Assembly (NCBI GenBank): GCA_035503515.1
Contig: DATJTJ010000025.1
Span: 1 to 35,676, forward strand
DNA from: DAIDKA01 sp035503515
GTDB lineage: Bacteria > Pseudomonadota > Gammaproteobacteria > Steroidobacterales > Steroidobacteraceae
Direction: 5' to 3'
Length of the DNA stretch: 35,676 bases
Position numbers and translations under genes: made by a program. Positions 1-10,625 of this stretch are shown here, one piece after another. Numbering within the stretch: position 1 is the stretch's first letter; the number at the start of each line of letters is the position of its first letter. The notes beneath the pieces are model-generated. The model was not told where the DNA came from, did no database searches, and worked only from the letters and a program-made list of their open reading frames with translations.

Positions 1-503
1 CCTGGGACCTGCGCAAGAAGCAGCCCTACGAGATCTACGACCGGCTGGACTTCGACATTCCGGTGGGCGTGAACGGTGACTGCTACGACCGCTATCTGGT
101 CCGGATGGAGGAGCTGCGCCAGTCGACGCGCCTCGTCCGGCAGTGCGTGGACTGGCTCAAGGCCCATCCCGGTCCGGTCATGGTGCCCGATACCAAGTTC
201 CGCGCGCCGCGCCGCGAGGAGATGAAGCAGGACATGGAGTCCCTCATCCATCACTTCAAGTTCTTCACCGAGGGCTACTGCGTGCCGGAAGGGGAGACCT
301 ACGCGGCGGTCGAGGCTCCCAAGGGCGAACTGGGCGTGTACCTGGTATCCGACGGCGCCAACAAGCCCTACCGGCTCAAGGTCCGTGCGCCGGGTTTCGT
401 GCACCTCTCGGCGCTGGACGAGATGGTGCGCGGCCACATGCTTGCCGATGTCGTGGCCGTGATCGGCACGCAGGACATCGTCTTCGGGGAGGTCGATCGC
501 TGA
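1..503 (+). CDS. nuoD: NADH-quinone oxidoreductase subunit D, C-terminal part (5' truncated by window)
   Basis: The open frame enters at base 3 and ends at TGA 501-503, giving the last 166 residues of NuoD, the 49-kDa quinone-site subunit of complex I and a relative of the [NiFe]-hydrogenase large subunit. The stretch beginning WDLRKKQPYE and continuing through DFDIPVGVNGDCYDRYLVR is the highly conserved NuoD C-terminal signature. The chain ends with GTQDIVFGEVDR, the usual end of the protein, so only the 5' part is missing. The stop overlaps the nuoE start by one base (TGATG), which suggests translational coupling inside the nuo operon. NuoD sits at the junction of the hydrophilic arm and the membrane and helps form the ubiquinone pocket. 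Confidence 0.97.
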   Translation, partial: WDLRKKQPYEIYDRLDFDIPVGVNGDCYDRYLVRMEELRQSTRLVRQCVDWLKAHPGPVMVPDTKFRAPRREEMKQDMESLIHHFKFFTEGYCVPEGETYAAVEAPKGELGVYLVSDGANKPYRLKVRAPGFVHLSALDEMVRGHMLADVVAVIGTQDIVFGEVDR

Positions 504-1002
504 TGTCAGCCGCGGGCACCCATACGGCGTTGCTGTCCGAGCATACGCGTCAGGAAATCGATCACTGGGTCGCGAAGTTCCCGCCCGACCGCAAGCGCTC
601 GGCGGTGCTCGCCGCGCTGCGCTTCACCCAGGAACAGAACGACGGTCATCTGACGACCGAACTGATGGACGCCGTGGCCGTCTATCTGGGGCTGCCGCCG
701 ATCCAGGTCTATGAGGTGGCGAGCTTCTACTCCATGTACGAGCTGCATCCGTGCGGCCGGCACCATGTGAGCATCTGCACGAACATCTCCTGCATGCTGC
801 GCGGCGGGGAGGAGCTGCTGGCGCACGCCGAGAAGCACCTGGGGATCAAGGTGGGCGAGAGCACGGCCGATGGCCGCATTCTCCTGAAGCGCGAGGAGGA
901 GTGCCTCGCGGCCTGCACCGGTGCGCCGATGATGATGATCGATCACCATTTCCACGAGCACCTGACGCCGGAGACGGTCGCCAAGCTGCTGGATGACCTG
1001 AA

Positions 1003-1006
<4 letters not shown>
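503..1006 (+). CDS. nuoE: NADH-quinone oxidoreductase subunit E (24 kDa, [2Fe-2S] N1a)
   Basis: The 167-residue protein is a thioredoxin-fold [2Fe-2S] subunit of the complex I NADH-dehydrogenase module. The four cluster ligands are visible as C92 and C97 (CTNISC) and C134 and C138 (CLAAC), the exact C-x4-C and C-x3-C spacing of the family. The N-terminal helical region contains the conserved DGHLTTE and ASFYSMYEL motifs. The ATG at 503 overlaps the nuoD stop, and the TGA at 1004-1006 overlaps the nuoF ATG as ATGA, so the gene is tightly coupled on both sides. It probably pairs with NuoF and binds cluster N1a near FMN. Length is normal for proteobacteria. Confidence 0.98.
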
Positions 1007-2325
<1,319 letters not shown>

Positions 2326-2329
2326 TTCT

Positions 2330-4492
2330 ATGGCTGAAGAGTTCGTCAACATCGAAGTGAATGGCGTGCCAGTGAAGGCGCGCAAGGGCGAGATGATCAT
2401 CCGCGTCACCGATGCGAATGGCGCCTATGTCCCGCGCTTCTGCTACCACGACAAGCTGTCGATCGCCGCCAACTGCCGCATGTGCCTGGTGGAGGTGGAG
2501 AAGGCGCCCAAGCCGCTGCCGGCCTGTGCCACGCCGGTCGCCGAGGGCATGAAGATCTTCACCCAGTCGCAGAAGGCGACCGGCGCGCAACGCGCGACCA
2601 TGGAGTTCCTGCTGATCAACCATCCCCTCGACTGCCCGATCTGCGACCAGGGCGGGGAGTGCGAGCTGCAGGATCTGGCGGTGGGCTTCGGCCGCGACAT
2701 CTCCCGTTTCTCCGAGCGCAAGCGGGTGGTGAAGGACGAAAGCCTCGGGCCGCTGGTCTCCACCGACATGACGCGCTGCATCCAGTGCACCCGCTGCATC
2801 CGTTTCACGCAGGAGATCGCGGGCATCCAGGAACTGGGCATGGTCGGCCGCGGCGAGAACAGTTCGGTGCGCGCGTTCGTCGAGCGCACCGTGGACCACG
2901 AGCTGTCGGGCAACATCATCGACCTGTGCCCGGTCGGGGCGCTGAACTCCAAGCCGTTCCGCTTCATGGCCCGCGCCTGGGAAATGGTGGCCCATCCGCT
3001 GGTATCGCCGCACGACGGCGTCGGCACCAATCTTTTCGGACACGTACTGCGCGGCAAGCTGATGCGCGTGGTACCCCGCGACAACGAAGCCATCAACGAG
3101 ACCTGGATCGCCGACCGCGACCGCTTCAGCTACGAGGGCGTCTACAGTGCCGACCGCGTCGGCGCGCCGCTGCTGCGCGAGGGCGGCAGCTGGACCCAGG
3201 TGAGCTGGGAATCCGCGCTCGCGGTGGCGGTGGACGGCCTGCGCAGGCACGGCGACCGGATCGGCGCGCTCGGCAGCGCCTCGGCGACGACCGAGGAGCT
3301 GTATCTGCTCAACCGGCTGACCCGGGGCCTGGGTTCATCGAACATCGACCATCGGCTGCGGATGCGCGACTTCAGCGATCAGGCATCCGATGCGCTGCAT
3401 CCGAACCTGGGCATGCGCATCGCGGATGTCGATCACCTCAACGGTCTGCTGATCATCGGCGCCAACCTGCGCCGCGAGGTGCCGGTGCTTGCGCACCGCG
3501 TCCGCAAGGCCGCCCTGGCGGGGGCCGCGGTGGTGTTCTGCAATCCGGCGAAGTTCGAGTACCGCTTCCCGGTCGCGGCGTACCTCAAGTCCCCACCGGC
3601 CGCGCAGATCACGGACCTCGCGGCGGTACTGGCCGCGGTCGCCGACAAGACCGGCACCACGGTACCCGCGCATCTGGCGGCGTTGAGCAGTTCGGCCAAG
3701 GTCGGCGAGGAACATCAGGCCGCGGCGGCCGCGCTGCTGTCCGGGCCGAAGCGTGCCGTGTGGCTGGGAGCCCTGGCGCTGCGCCATCCGCAGTATGCCG
3801 ACCTGCGGGCCCTTGCCGGCGCCATCGCCCAGCTCGCCGGAGCCACGCTGGCCGAACTCGCCGAAGGGGGCAATGCGGCCGGCGCGTACCTCGCCGGATG
3901 CGTGCCGCACCGGGAGGCGGGAGGCAGGGCGCTCGCTGCCGCCGGCCAGAACGCGGCCCAGATGCTGGGCAGCCCGCTCAAGGCCTACATACTCTTCGGT
4001 GGCGTGGAGCCGGAGGCGGACAGCCTCAGTCCCGGGGCCCTCAAGGCGCTGGCGGAGGCCGAACTGGTCGTCGCCATCACCCCCTACATGACCGAACAGC
4101 TCAGGCACGTCGCCCACGTCGTGCTGCCCATCGGGACCTTTGCCGAAACCTCCGGTACGTACGTGAACCTCGAGGGGCTGTGGCAGAGCTTCACCGCCGC
4201 CGCCCGCGGCTTCGGCGAGTCGCGGCCGGGCTGGAAGGTGCTGCGGGTGCTCGGCACCGAACTGGGCATCGAGGGCTTCGCGTACCAGAGCTCCGAGGAA
4301 GTGCGCGAGGAACTGCGCCGCCTCTGTGCGAGCGGCCTGCCGCCGCCGTGGGCCGGCTCGCGCGCGGTGAGCGCGCCGGCCACAGCGGCGCAGACGGTCG
4401 ATGTTCCGATGTACCAGGTCGATGCGGTGGTGAGGCGCGCGCCCTCGCTGCAGCGGACCGCCGAGGGGCGCAACGCGCCTGCCGTTTACTGA
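2330..4492 (+). CDS. nuoG: NADH-quinone oxidoreductase subunit G (75 kDa, Fe-S and molybdopterin-like)
   Basis: The 720-residue protein carries the electron wire of the peripheral arm. Visible clusters are [2Fe-2S] N1b (C38, C49, C52, C66), the His/Cys3 cluster N5 (H98, C102, C105, C111) and [4Fe-4S] N4 (C150, C153, C156, C200). The rest is the molybdopterin-oxidoreductase-like domain, catalytically inert in this family. Where some NuoG proteins have the extra N7 cysteines (after about residue 220), this one reads SPHDGVGTNL with no cysteine, so N7 is absent. An in-frame ATG at 2282 lies inside nuoF; I chose ATG 2330 because MAEEFVNIEVNG matches the usual NuoG N terminus and starts 4 bases after the nuoF stop. 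Confidence 0.97.
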   Translation: MAEEFVNIEVNGVPVKARKGEMIIRVTDANGAYVPRFCYHDKLSIAANCRMCLVEVEKAPKPLPACATPVAEGMKIFTQSQKATGAQRATMEFLLINHPLDCPICDQGGECELQDLAVGFGRDISRFSERKRVVKDESLGPLVSTDMTRCIQCTRCIRFTQEIAGIQELGMVGRGENSSVRAFVERTVDHELSGNIIDLCPVGALNSKPFRFMARAWEMVAHPLVSPHDGVGTNLFGHVLRGKLMRVVPRDNEAINETWIADRDRFSYEGVYSADRVGAPLLREGGSWTQVSWESALAVAVDGLRRHGDRIGALGSASATTEELYLLNRLTRGLGSSNIDHRLRMRDFSDQASDALHPNLGMRIADVDHLNGLLIIGANLRREVPVLAHRVRKAALAGAAVVFCNPAKFEYRFPVAAYLKSPPAAQITDLAAVLAAVADKTGTTVPAHLAALSSSAKVGEEHQAAAAALLSGPKRAVWLGALALRHPQYADLRALAGAIAQLAGATLAELAEGGNAAGAYLAGCVPHREAGGRALAAAGQNAAQMLGSPLKAYILFGGVEPEADSLSPGALKALAEAELVVAITPYMTEQLRHVAHVVLPIGTFAETSGTYVNLEGLWQSFTAAARGFGESRPGWKVLRVLGTELGIEGFAYQSSEEVREELRRLCASGLPPPWAGSRAVSAPATAAQTVDVPMYQVDAVVRRAPSLQRTAEGRNAPAVY

Positions 4493-4516
4493 CACCCCCT
4501 ACGCCAAGGCGCGATC

Positions 4517-5590
4517 GTGCTGAACACCCTGACAACTGCCTGGACCTCGCTGCCTCCGATCGCGCGCTCGACCATCCTCTCGACGCTGTGGATCATCGTC
4601 GTGTGCATCGTGCTGATCATCTGCGTCGCCTTCACGACGCTGTGGGAGCGCAAGGTCATCGGCTGGATGCAGCTGCGCCGTGGCCCCAACCGCGTCACCA
4701 TCCTTGGCATGCTGCCGGGAGCCGGCCAGCCCTTCGCCGACGTGGTCAAGCTCATCACCAAGGAACTGATCATCCCGGCGCGGGCCAACAAGCTGCTGTA
4801 CACCGCGGCGCCGGCCATCACGCTGATCACGGCCTTCGTGGCCTGGGCGGTGATGCCGCTGTCGCCGGACCTGACCATCGCCAACGTCAATGCGGGGCTG
4901 CTGTTCCTGCTGGCCCTGACTTCCGCGGGCGTCTACGGCGTGATCCTCGCGGGGTGGGCTTCGAACTCCAAGTACGCGTTCCTGGGCGCGATGCGTTCGG
5001 CGGCCCAGATCGTCGCCTACGAGATCGCCATGGGGTTTGCCCTGGTCGGTGTGCTCATGGCCGCCGGCAGCCTCAACCTCGGGGACATCGTGCGCCACCA
5101 GGCCGGGGGACTGTTCACCTGGAACTGGACGTGGCTGTTTCCGCTCTTCGTCGTCTATTTCATATCCGGCGTCGCCGAGACCAACCGCGCCCCGTTCGAC
5201 GTGGCCGAGGGTGAATCGGAGATCGTGGCCGGCTTCCACGTCGAATACTCCGGCATGGCGTTCGCGCTGTTCTTCCTGGCCGAATACGCCAACATGCTGC
5301 TGATCTCGTTCCTGACCGCGGTGTTCTTCCTCGGCGGCTGGCTCAGTCCGTTCGATGGCTGGCCCGGGGTGGGCAGCACCGTGCTCGCCACTCCCAGCTT
5401 CGGCTGGCTGGCGCTGAAGGCCTTCTGCTTCCTGTTCCTGTTCCTGTGGTTCCGCGCCACCTTCCCGCGCTACCGGTACGACCAAATCATGCGGCTGGGA
5501 TGGAAGGTGCTGATCCCGGTGACCATCGTCTGGATTTTCGTCGAGGGGGTCCTGTCCTGGGCTCACGTCGGCCCCTGGCACACTCCCTAA
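4517..5590 (+). CDS. nuoH: NADH-quinone oxidoreductase subunit H (membrane, quinone-site subunit)
   Basis: This 357-residue integral membrane protein (ND1) links the peripheral arm to the membrane arm and contributes to the quinone tunnel. The conserved loop motifs are present: WERKVIGWMQLRRGPNRV near the N terminus, and ETNRAPFDVAEGESEIVAGF in the acidic loop facing the quinone channel, followed by EYANM. About eight hydrophobic helices can be seen. Translation starts at GTG 4517, 24 bases after nuoG. The next gene, nuoI, follows after 11 bases. Length is normal. Confidence 0.98.
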   Translation: MLNTLTTAWTSLPPIARSTILSTLWIIVVCIVLIICVAFTTLWERKVIGWMQLRRGPNRVTILGMLPGAGQPFADVVKLITKELIIPARANKLLYTAAPAITLITAFVAWAVMPLSPDLTIANVNAGLLFLLALTSAGVYGVILAGWASNSKYAFLGAMRSAAQIVAYEIAMGFALVGVLMAAGSLNLGDIVRHQAGGLFTWNWTWLFPLFVVYFISGVAETNRAPFDVAEGESEIVAGFHVEYSGMAFALFFLAEYANMLLISFLTAVFFLGGWLSPFDGWPGVGSTVLATPSFGWLALKAFCFLFLFLWFRATFPRYRYDQIMRLGWKVLIPVTIVWIFVEGVLSWAHVGPWHTP

Positions 5591-5601
5591 AGGCGTACAC
5601 G

Positions 5602-6081
5602 ATGAGCCAATTGCTCAAGACCCTGCTGCTTCCGGAACTCATCAAGGGCATGGCCGTGACCTGGCGCCTGTTCCTGTCGCCGAAGTACACGCTCAACTAC
5701 CCGGAGGAGAAGACGCCGCAGTCGCCGCGTTTCCGGGGCTTGCACGCGCAGCGCCGCTATGCCAACGGCGAGGAACGCTGCATCGCCTGCAAGCTGTGCG
5801 AGGCGGTGTGCCCGGCGGTATGCATCACCATCGATTCGGAGGTGGCCGAGGACGGCACGCGCCGCACCAGCCGCTACGACATCGATCTGTTCAAGTGCAT
5901 CTACTGCGGCTTCTGCGAGGAGGCCTGCCCGGTGGACGCCATCGTTCTCACCCGCATCCACGAGTACCACATGGAGCATCGCGGCGAGAACATCATGTCG
6001 AAGGACAAGCTGCTCGCGGTCGGCGAGCGTTACGAGGCGATGATCGCGGCAGACAAGGCCGCGGACGCGCCGTACCGGTAG
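5602..6081 (+). CDS. nuoI: NADH-quinone oxidoreductase subunit I (2x [4Fe-4S], TYKY)
   Basis: The 159-residue ferredoxin-like subunit carries clusters N6a and N6b, which pass electrons towards the terminal cluster N2. Two classic CxxCxxCxxxCP motifs are seen: C60, C63, C66 and C70, then C99, C102, C105 and C109. The frame extends upstream into nuoH to an ATG at 5446, but MSQLLKTLLLPELIKG beginning at ATG 5602, 11 bases after the nuoH stop, is the usual N terminus. It is followed by nuoJ after 18 bases, which include a GGAGG ribosome-binding site. Confidence 0.98.
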   Translation: MSQLLKTLLLPELIKGMAVTWRLFLSPKYTLNYPEEKTPQSPRFRGLHAQRRYANGEERCIACKLCEAVCPAVCITIDSEVAEDGTRRTSRYDIDLFKCIYCGFCEEACPVDAIVLTRIHEYHMEHRGENIMSKDKLLAVGERYEAMIAADKAADAPYR

Positions 6082-6099
6082 GCGCCGGCAGGAGGCAGC

Positions 6100-6702
6100 G
6101 TGCTCGTTCAGATCTTGTTTTATGCCTTTGCGCTGGTGCTGGTGGTGTCGGCCCTGGGGATGATCGTCGCCCGCAATCCGGTGCATGCGGCGCTGGCGCT
6201 GATCATGTGCTTCGTCACCAGCGCCGCCATCTGGCTGCTGATCGGCGCGGAGTTCCTCGCCATGGTGCTGGTGCTGGTGTACGTCGGCGCGGTCATGGTC
6301 CTGTTCCTGTTCGTGGTCATGATGCTGGACATCAACCTGGAGGAGCTGCGCACCGGGTTCACACGCTTCGCGTTCCTCGGCTGGATCACCGCCGGCGCCG
6401 TCATATTCGAGATCGTGGGCGTGGTGGTGGCGCGCGCCCTGGGACCGGACGTGACGCAGGGTCCGGCGCCGCTGCCGGCGACGTACAGCAACACCACCGA
6501 GCTGGGCAAGCTGCTCTATACGCGCTACGCCTATCCCTTCGAACTGGCCGCGGTGCTGCTGCTGGTGGCGATCGTGGCGGCGATCTCCCTGACGATGCGC
6601 AAGCGCCAGGGGCACAAGGTACAGAACGTGGAGCGGCAGGTCGCCGCGCGGGCGCGCGACCGGGTGCGGGTCGTGAAGATGAATGCGGAGAAGCGCTCAT
6701 GA
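6100..6702 (+). CDS. nuoJ: NADH-quinone oxidoreductase subunit J (membrane)
   Basis: The 200-residue protein is the ND6-type membrane subunit, with five hydrophobic helices and the conserved AMVLVLVYVGAVMVLFLFVV segment that contains the pi-bulge helix involved in coupling. Translation begins at GTG 6100 with GGAGG 4 bases upstream. The C-terminal tail after residue about 165 is rich in Arg and Lys and cytoplasmic. The stop TGA 6700-6702 overlaps the nuoK ATG (ATGA). Confidence 0.97.
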   Translation: MLVQILFYAFALVLVVSALGMIVARNPVHAALALIMCFVTSAAIWLLIGAEFLAMVLVLVYVGAVMVLFLFVVMMLDINLEELRTGFTRFAFLGWITAGAVIFEIVGVVVARALGPDVTQGPAPLPATYSNTTELGKLLYTRYAYPFELAAVLLLVAIVAAISLTMRKRQGHKVQNVERQVAARARDRVRVVKMNAEKRS

Positions 6703-7004
6703 TCACCCTCGGACAATTGCTGACGCTGTCGGCCGTGCTGTTCTCGATCGCGGTGGCGGGGGTGTTCCTGAACCGCAAGAACGTGATCCTGCTGCTGATG
6801 TGCGTGGAACTGCTGCTGCTGGCCGCGAACTTCAACTTCGTGGCGTTCTCGCGCTTCATGGGCGACATCCACGGGCAGATCTTCGTGTTCTTCGTGCTGA
6901 CCGTCGCGGCGGCGGAGTCCGCCATCGGTCTTGCGATCCTGGTGGTCCTGTTCCGCGAGCGGCGCAGCATCAATGTCGAAGACCTGAGCACGCTCAAGGG
7001 GTGA
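6699..7004 (+). CDS. nuoK: NADH-quinone oxidoreductase subunit K (membrane)
   Basis: The 101-residue ND4L-type subunit has three transmembrane helices. The two conserved membrane glutamates used in proton transfer are visible, in the segment MCVELLLLAANFNFV and in TVAAAESAIGLAI. The start ATG 6699 overlaps the nuoJ stop by 4 bases, and nuoL begins 8 bases after the stop. The size is exactly that of the family. Confidence 0.98.
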   Translation: MITLGQLLTLSAVLFSIAVAGVFLNRKNVILLLMCVELLLLAANFNFVAFSRFMGDIHGQIFVFFVLTVAAAESAIGLAILVVLFRERRSINVEDLSTLKG

Positions 7005-7012
7005 GCCAAGAG

Positions 7013-9082
7013 ATGAATCCCAACCTGCTGCTCGCGATTCCACTGCTGCCGCTGCTGGGGGCCATTCTGGCCGGCCTGTTCGGCAGGGTCATCGGGCGCG
7101 TCGGCGCCCACACGGTCACCATCGCCGGCGTCGCAGTGTCCTGCGCGCTCTCGATCCTGGTCTGGAAGGACCTGGTGTGGGGCGGGGCGGCAACCTACAA
7201 CGCCCCGGTGTACGACTGGCTGGTGAGCGATGGCATCCACTTCCAGGTGGGCTTCCTCATCGACCGGCTGTCGGCCCTGATGATGGTGGTGGTCACCTTC
7301 GTCTCGCTGTGCGTGCACGTCTACACCATCGGCTACATGGCCGACGATGATGGCTACCAGCGCTTCTTCAGCTACATCTCGCTGTTCACCTTCTCGATGC
7401 TGATGCTCGTGATGTCGAACAACTTCATGCAGCTGTTCTTCGGCTGGGAAGCCGTGGGCGTGGTGTCGTACCTGCTGATCGGCTTCTGGTACACCCGCCC
7501 CTCGGCGATCTTCGCCAACCTCAAGGCCTTCCTCGTCAACCGCATCGGCGATTTCGGCTTCGTGCTCGGCATCGCCGCGGTCGTCTACTACACCGGCTCG
7601 CTCGACTACCAGGCCGCCTTCGCCGCCGCGCCGCACATCGCGACCCAGAGCTTCGCGATGAGCAGCCACACGGCGGTGCCGGCCATGACGCTCATCTGCG
7701 TGTGCCTGTTCGTCGGCGCCATGGGCAAGTCGGCGCAGGTGCCGCTGCACGTATGGCTGCCGGACTCGATGGAAGGCCCGACCCCGATCTCGGCCCTGAT
7801 CCACGCGGCGACCATGGTCACCGCGGGCATCTTCATGGTGGCCCGCATGTCGCCGCTGTTCGAGCAGTCCGACCAGGCGCTGTCCTTCGTGATGGTGATC
7901 GGCGCGACCACGGCCTTCTTCATGGGCCTGCTGGGTGTCGTGGCCAACGACATCAAGCGTGTCATTGCCTACTCCACGCTCTCGCAGCTGGGGTACATGA
8001 CGGTGGCGCTGGGAGTTTCGGCCTACAGCGGCGCGATCTTCCACCTGATGACCCATGCCTTCTTCAAGGCACTGCTGTTCCTGGCGGCGGGCTCCGTGAT
8101 CATCGGCATGCACCATGAGCAGGACATGCGCAAGATGGGTGGCCTCGCCAAATACATGCCCTGGACCGCGGTCACCAGCTGGATCGGGTCGCTGGCCCTG
8201 ATCGGGACGCCGTTCTTTGCCGGGTTCTACTCCAAGGACGCCATCATCGAGGCGGTGGGCGAGTCGCATCGCTGGGGGCACACCTATGCCTACTGGTGCG
8301 TGCTGTGCGGCGTGTTCATCACGGCGCTGTACACCTTCCGCATGCTGTTCATGACCTTCCACGGGCCGGAGCGCTTCCATGAGGTCATGGCGCATCCGGA
8401 CGATCATGCCGATCATCCTGCCGAGGATGCCGAGAGCCACGACACGCATGGCGGACACGACACGCACGCGGATCACGACCACGCGGATCACGGTCACGGC
8501 GGCGTCCCGCACGAGACTGCCTGGGTGGTGCGCGGGCCGCTGGTGGCGCTGGCCATTCCCTCGATCGTCATCGGCGCGCTGTGCGTGAAGTCGGTGCTGT
8601 TCGGCGGCTACTTCGGCAGTTCCATCGTCGTGATGCCTGCCAACGATGTCATCGCCAGGGTCGGGGAGGAGCTGCATGACCCCGTGTGGCTGAATTTCGG
8701 CCTCAAGGGCTTCACGGGAGCGCCCTTCTGGCTGGCGCTGGCGGGCGTGATCTGCGCGTGGCTGTTCTTCCTGAAGAAGCCCTCGTGGGCGGATGCCTGG
8801 GCGCGGAGGCTGTCGCCCCTGTATACGCTGCTGGTCAACAAGTTCTACTTCGACTGGTTCAACGAAAACGTCCTGTGCGTCCTCGCGCGCGGCCTGGGGA
8901 AGGGGTTGTGGCGCGGCGGAGACCAGGGCCTGATCGATGGCGGCCTGGTCAACGGCACGGCCCACACGGTGGGGCGCATCGGCGGCCTGCTGCGGCACCT
9001 GCAGAGCGGTTATCTGTACACCTACGCGTTCTGGACCATGATCGGACTTGCCCTGCTGCTGGGCTGGTTCCTGGTCCGCTAA
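7013..9082 (+). CDS. nuoL: NADH-quinone oxidoreductase subunit L (antiporter-like proton pump)
   Basis: This 689-residue ND5-type subunit is the distal antiporter-like proton pump of complex I. It has the key helix FFGWEAVGVVSYLLIGFW with its conserved Glu, and the SAQVPLHVWLPDSMEGPTP motif with the lysine just before it. The C terminus should form the long lateral helix. Odd feature: a loop at residues 461-500 (bases 8393-8512) has 12 histidines in 40 residues, partly built from a tandem DNA repeat. The frame is open further upstream, but ATG 7013, shortly after the nuoK stop with an AGCCAAGAG leader, gives the normal N terminus MNPNLLLAIPLLPLLG. Confidence 0.97.
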   Translation: MNPNLLLAIPLLPLLGAILAGLFGRVIGRVGAHTVTIAGVAVSCALSILVWKDLVWGGAATYNAPVYDWLVSDGIHFQVGFLIDRLSALMMVVVTFVSLCVHVYTIGYMADDDGYQRFFSYISLFTFSMLMLVMSNNFMQLFFGWEAVGVVSYLLIGFWYTRPSAIFANLKAFLVNRIGDFGFVLGIAAVVYYTGSLDYQAAFAAAPHIATQSFAMSSHTAVPAMTLICVCLFVGAMGKSAQVPLHVWLPDSMEGPTPISALIHAATMVTAGIFMVARMSPLFEQSDQALSFVMVIGATTAFFMGLLGVVANDIKRVIAYSTLSQLGYMTVALGVSAYSGAIFHLMTHAFFKALLFLAAGSVIIGMHHEQDMRKMGGLAKYMPWTAVTSWIGSLALIGTPFFAGFYSKDAIIEAVGESHRWGHTYAYWCVLCGVFITALYTFRMLFMTFHGPERFHEVMAHPDDHADHPAEDAESHDTHGGHDTHADHDHADHGHGGVPHETAWVVRGPLVALAIPSIVIGALCVKSVLFGGYFGSSIVVMPANDVIARVGEELHDPVWLNFGLKGFTGAPFWLALAGVICAWLFFLKKPSWADAWARRLSPLYTLLVNKFYFDWFNENVLCVLARGLGKGLWRGGDQGLIDGGLVNGTAHTVGRIGGLLRHLQSGYLYTYAFWTMIGLALLLGWFLVR

Positions 9083-9101
9083 GCCCAAGGGCGGTCTTTA
9101 C

Positions 9102-10619
9102 ATGCACGGTCTCGGTCTCCTGTCGGTTCTGATCTGGCTGCCCATCCTCGGCGGTATCGTGGTGCTGCTGCTGGGCGATCGCTCGATCGTCGCCGGCCGC
9201 TGGCTGGCGCTGCTGACGACGCTGGCCACCTTCGCCATCTCCATACCGGCGTGGACGGGCTTCCATTCCGGCACCGCGAACCTGCAGTTCGTGGAGAAGC
9301 TGTCGTGGATCCCATCCCTCAATGCCTTCTACGCCCTCGGGGTCGACGGTATTTCCCTGCCGCTGGTGCTGCTGACCACGTTCATGACCATATTCGTGGT
9401 GATCGCCGGCTGGGTCGTGATCCAGCAGCGGCCGGCCCAGTACTACGCGGCGTTCCTGATCATGGAAGGACTCATGATCGGGGTGTTCTCCGCCACCGAT
9501 GCGCTGCTGTTCTACTTCTTCTGGGAAGCGATGCTGATCCCGATGTTCCTCATCATCGGCATCTGGGGCGGGCCGCGCCGGGTCTACGCGACCATCAAGT
9601 TCTTCCTGTACACCTTCCTCGGCTCGGTGCTGATGCTGGCGGCGCTGATCTACATGTACGTGAAGGCCCATGACTACTCGATCGCGGCCTTCCAGGCACT
9701 GCCGCTGACCCTGCTCGAGCAGCGCTGGATCTTCCTCGCCTTCCTGCTCGCCTTCGCGGTCAAGGTACCCATGTGGCCGGTGCACACCTGGCTGCCCGAT
9801 GCCCACGTGGAGGCGCCCACCGGCGGCTCGGTGATCCTGGCCGCGATCATGCTGAAGATGGGCGGCTACGGCTTCCTGCGCTTCAGCCTGCCCATCACGC
9901 CGGATGCCAGCCACGAGCTCATGCTGCTGGTGGTCGCGATGTCACTGATCGCCGTGGTCTACATCGGCTTCGTGGCCCTGGTGCAGCAGGACATGAAGAA
10001 GCTGATCGCCTATTCCTCGATCGCGCACATGGGCTTCGTCACCCTCGGCACGTTCGGCATCTACGCGGTGCTGGCGAGCACGGGCATGCTGAGCGGCGCC
10101 GTGCTCGGCGTGGACGGCGCCATCGTGCAGATGGTGTCCCACGGACTGGTGTCCGGGGCGCTGTTCCTGTGCGTCGGCGTGCTCTATGACCGGATGCACA
10201 GCCGCGAGATCGCCAGCTACGGTGGTGTCGTCAACGTCATGCCGGTATTCGCCGCGCTGATGGTGTTCTTCGGCATGGCCAATTCCGGGCTGCCCGGAAC
10301 CTCGGGATTCGTCGGCGAATTCATGGTCATCATCGCGGCCTTCAAGGCGAGCTTCTGGTACGCCTTCCTGGCCGCCGTGACGCTGATCCTGGGCGCGGCG
10401 TACACCCTGTGGATGGTCAAGCGCGTGATCTTCGGGCCGGTGGCCAACGCCCACGTGGCGGAACTCACCGACGTCAATGGCCGCGAATTCCTGGTGCTGG
10501 GCGTGCTGGCGGCGGCGGTGCTGCTGCTGGGCGTGTACCCGGCGCCCCTTCTCAACATCATGGAAGCTTCGGTGCACCACCTGGTCCAGCAGGCCGTGCA
10601 TTCCAAGCTGCCGCTTTGA
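9102..10619 (+). CDS. nuoM: NADH-quinone oxidoreductase subunit M (antiporter-like proton pump)
   Basis: The 505-residue protein is the ND4-type antiporter-like subunit. Recognisable motifs include FYFFWEAMLIPMFLIIGIWG, with the conserved Glu of helix 5, VKVPMWPVHTWLPDAHVEAP, with the conserved Lys, and LIAYSSIAHMGF. It has about fourteen transmembrane helices. An in-frame extension reaches back into nuoL, but ATG 9102, 19 bases after the nuoL stop, gives MHGLGLLSVLIWLPILGG, the typical start. Confidence 0.97.
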   Translation: MHGLGLLSVLIWLPILGGIVVLLLGDRSIVAGRWLALLTTLATFAISIPAWTGFHSGTANLQFVEKLSWIPSLNAFYALGVDGISLPLVLLTTFMTIFVVIAGWVVIQQRPAQYYAAFLIMEGLMIGVFSATDALLFYFFWEAMLIPMFLIIGIWGGPRRVYATIKFFLYTFLGSVLMLAALIYMYVKAHDYSIAAFQALPLTLLEQRWIFLAFLLAFAVKVPMWPVHTWLPDAHVEAPTGGSVILAAIMLKMGGYGFLRFSLPITPDASHELMLLVVAMSLIAVVYIGFVALVQQDMKKLIAYSSIAHMGFVTLGTFGIYAVLASTGMLSGAVLGVDGAIVQMVSHGLVSGALFLCVGVLYDRMHSREIASYGGVVNVMPVFAALMVFFGMANSGLPGTSGFVGEFMVIIAAFKASFWYAFLAAVTLILGAAYTLWMVKRVIFGPVANAHVAELTDVNGREFLVLGVLAAAVLLLGVYPAPLLNIMEASVHHLVQQAVHSKLPL

Positions 10620-10625
10620 GCTGAC

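Noticed and set aside
2960..3080. Missing N7 cluster cysteines in NuoG as a sign of a broken gene
   Set aside because: Loss of the off-path N7 cluster is common in proteobacterial and mitochondrial complex I; all essential clusters are intact.
2482..5214. Long plus-strand open frame (about 910 codons) out of frame with nuoG and nuoH
   Set aside because: Arg/Gly/Ala-rich translation with no motifs, overlapping two genes with complete cluster-binding motifs; a GC-driven shadow.
6401..9088. Very long open frame (about 895 codons) on the minus strand opposite nuoJ-nuoL
   Set aside because: It is antisense to well-recognised complex I genes; its composition is His, Arg, Asp and Gln rich, as expected of a shadow frame in high-GC DNA.
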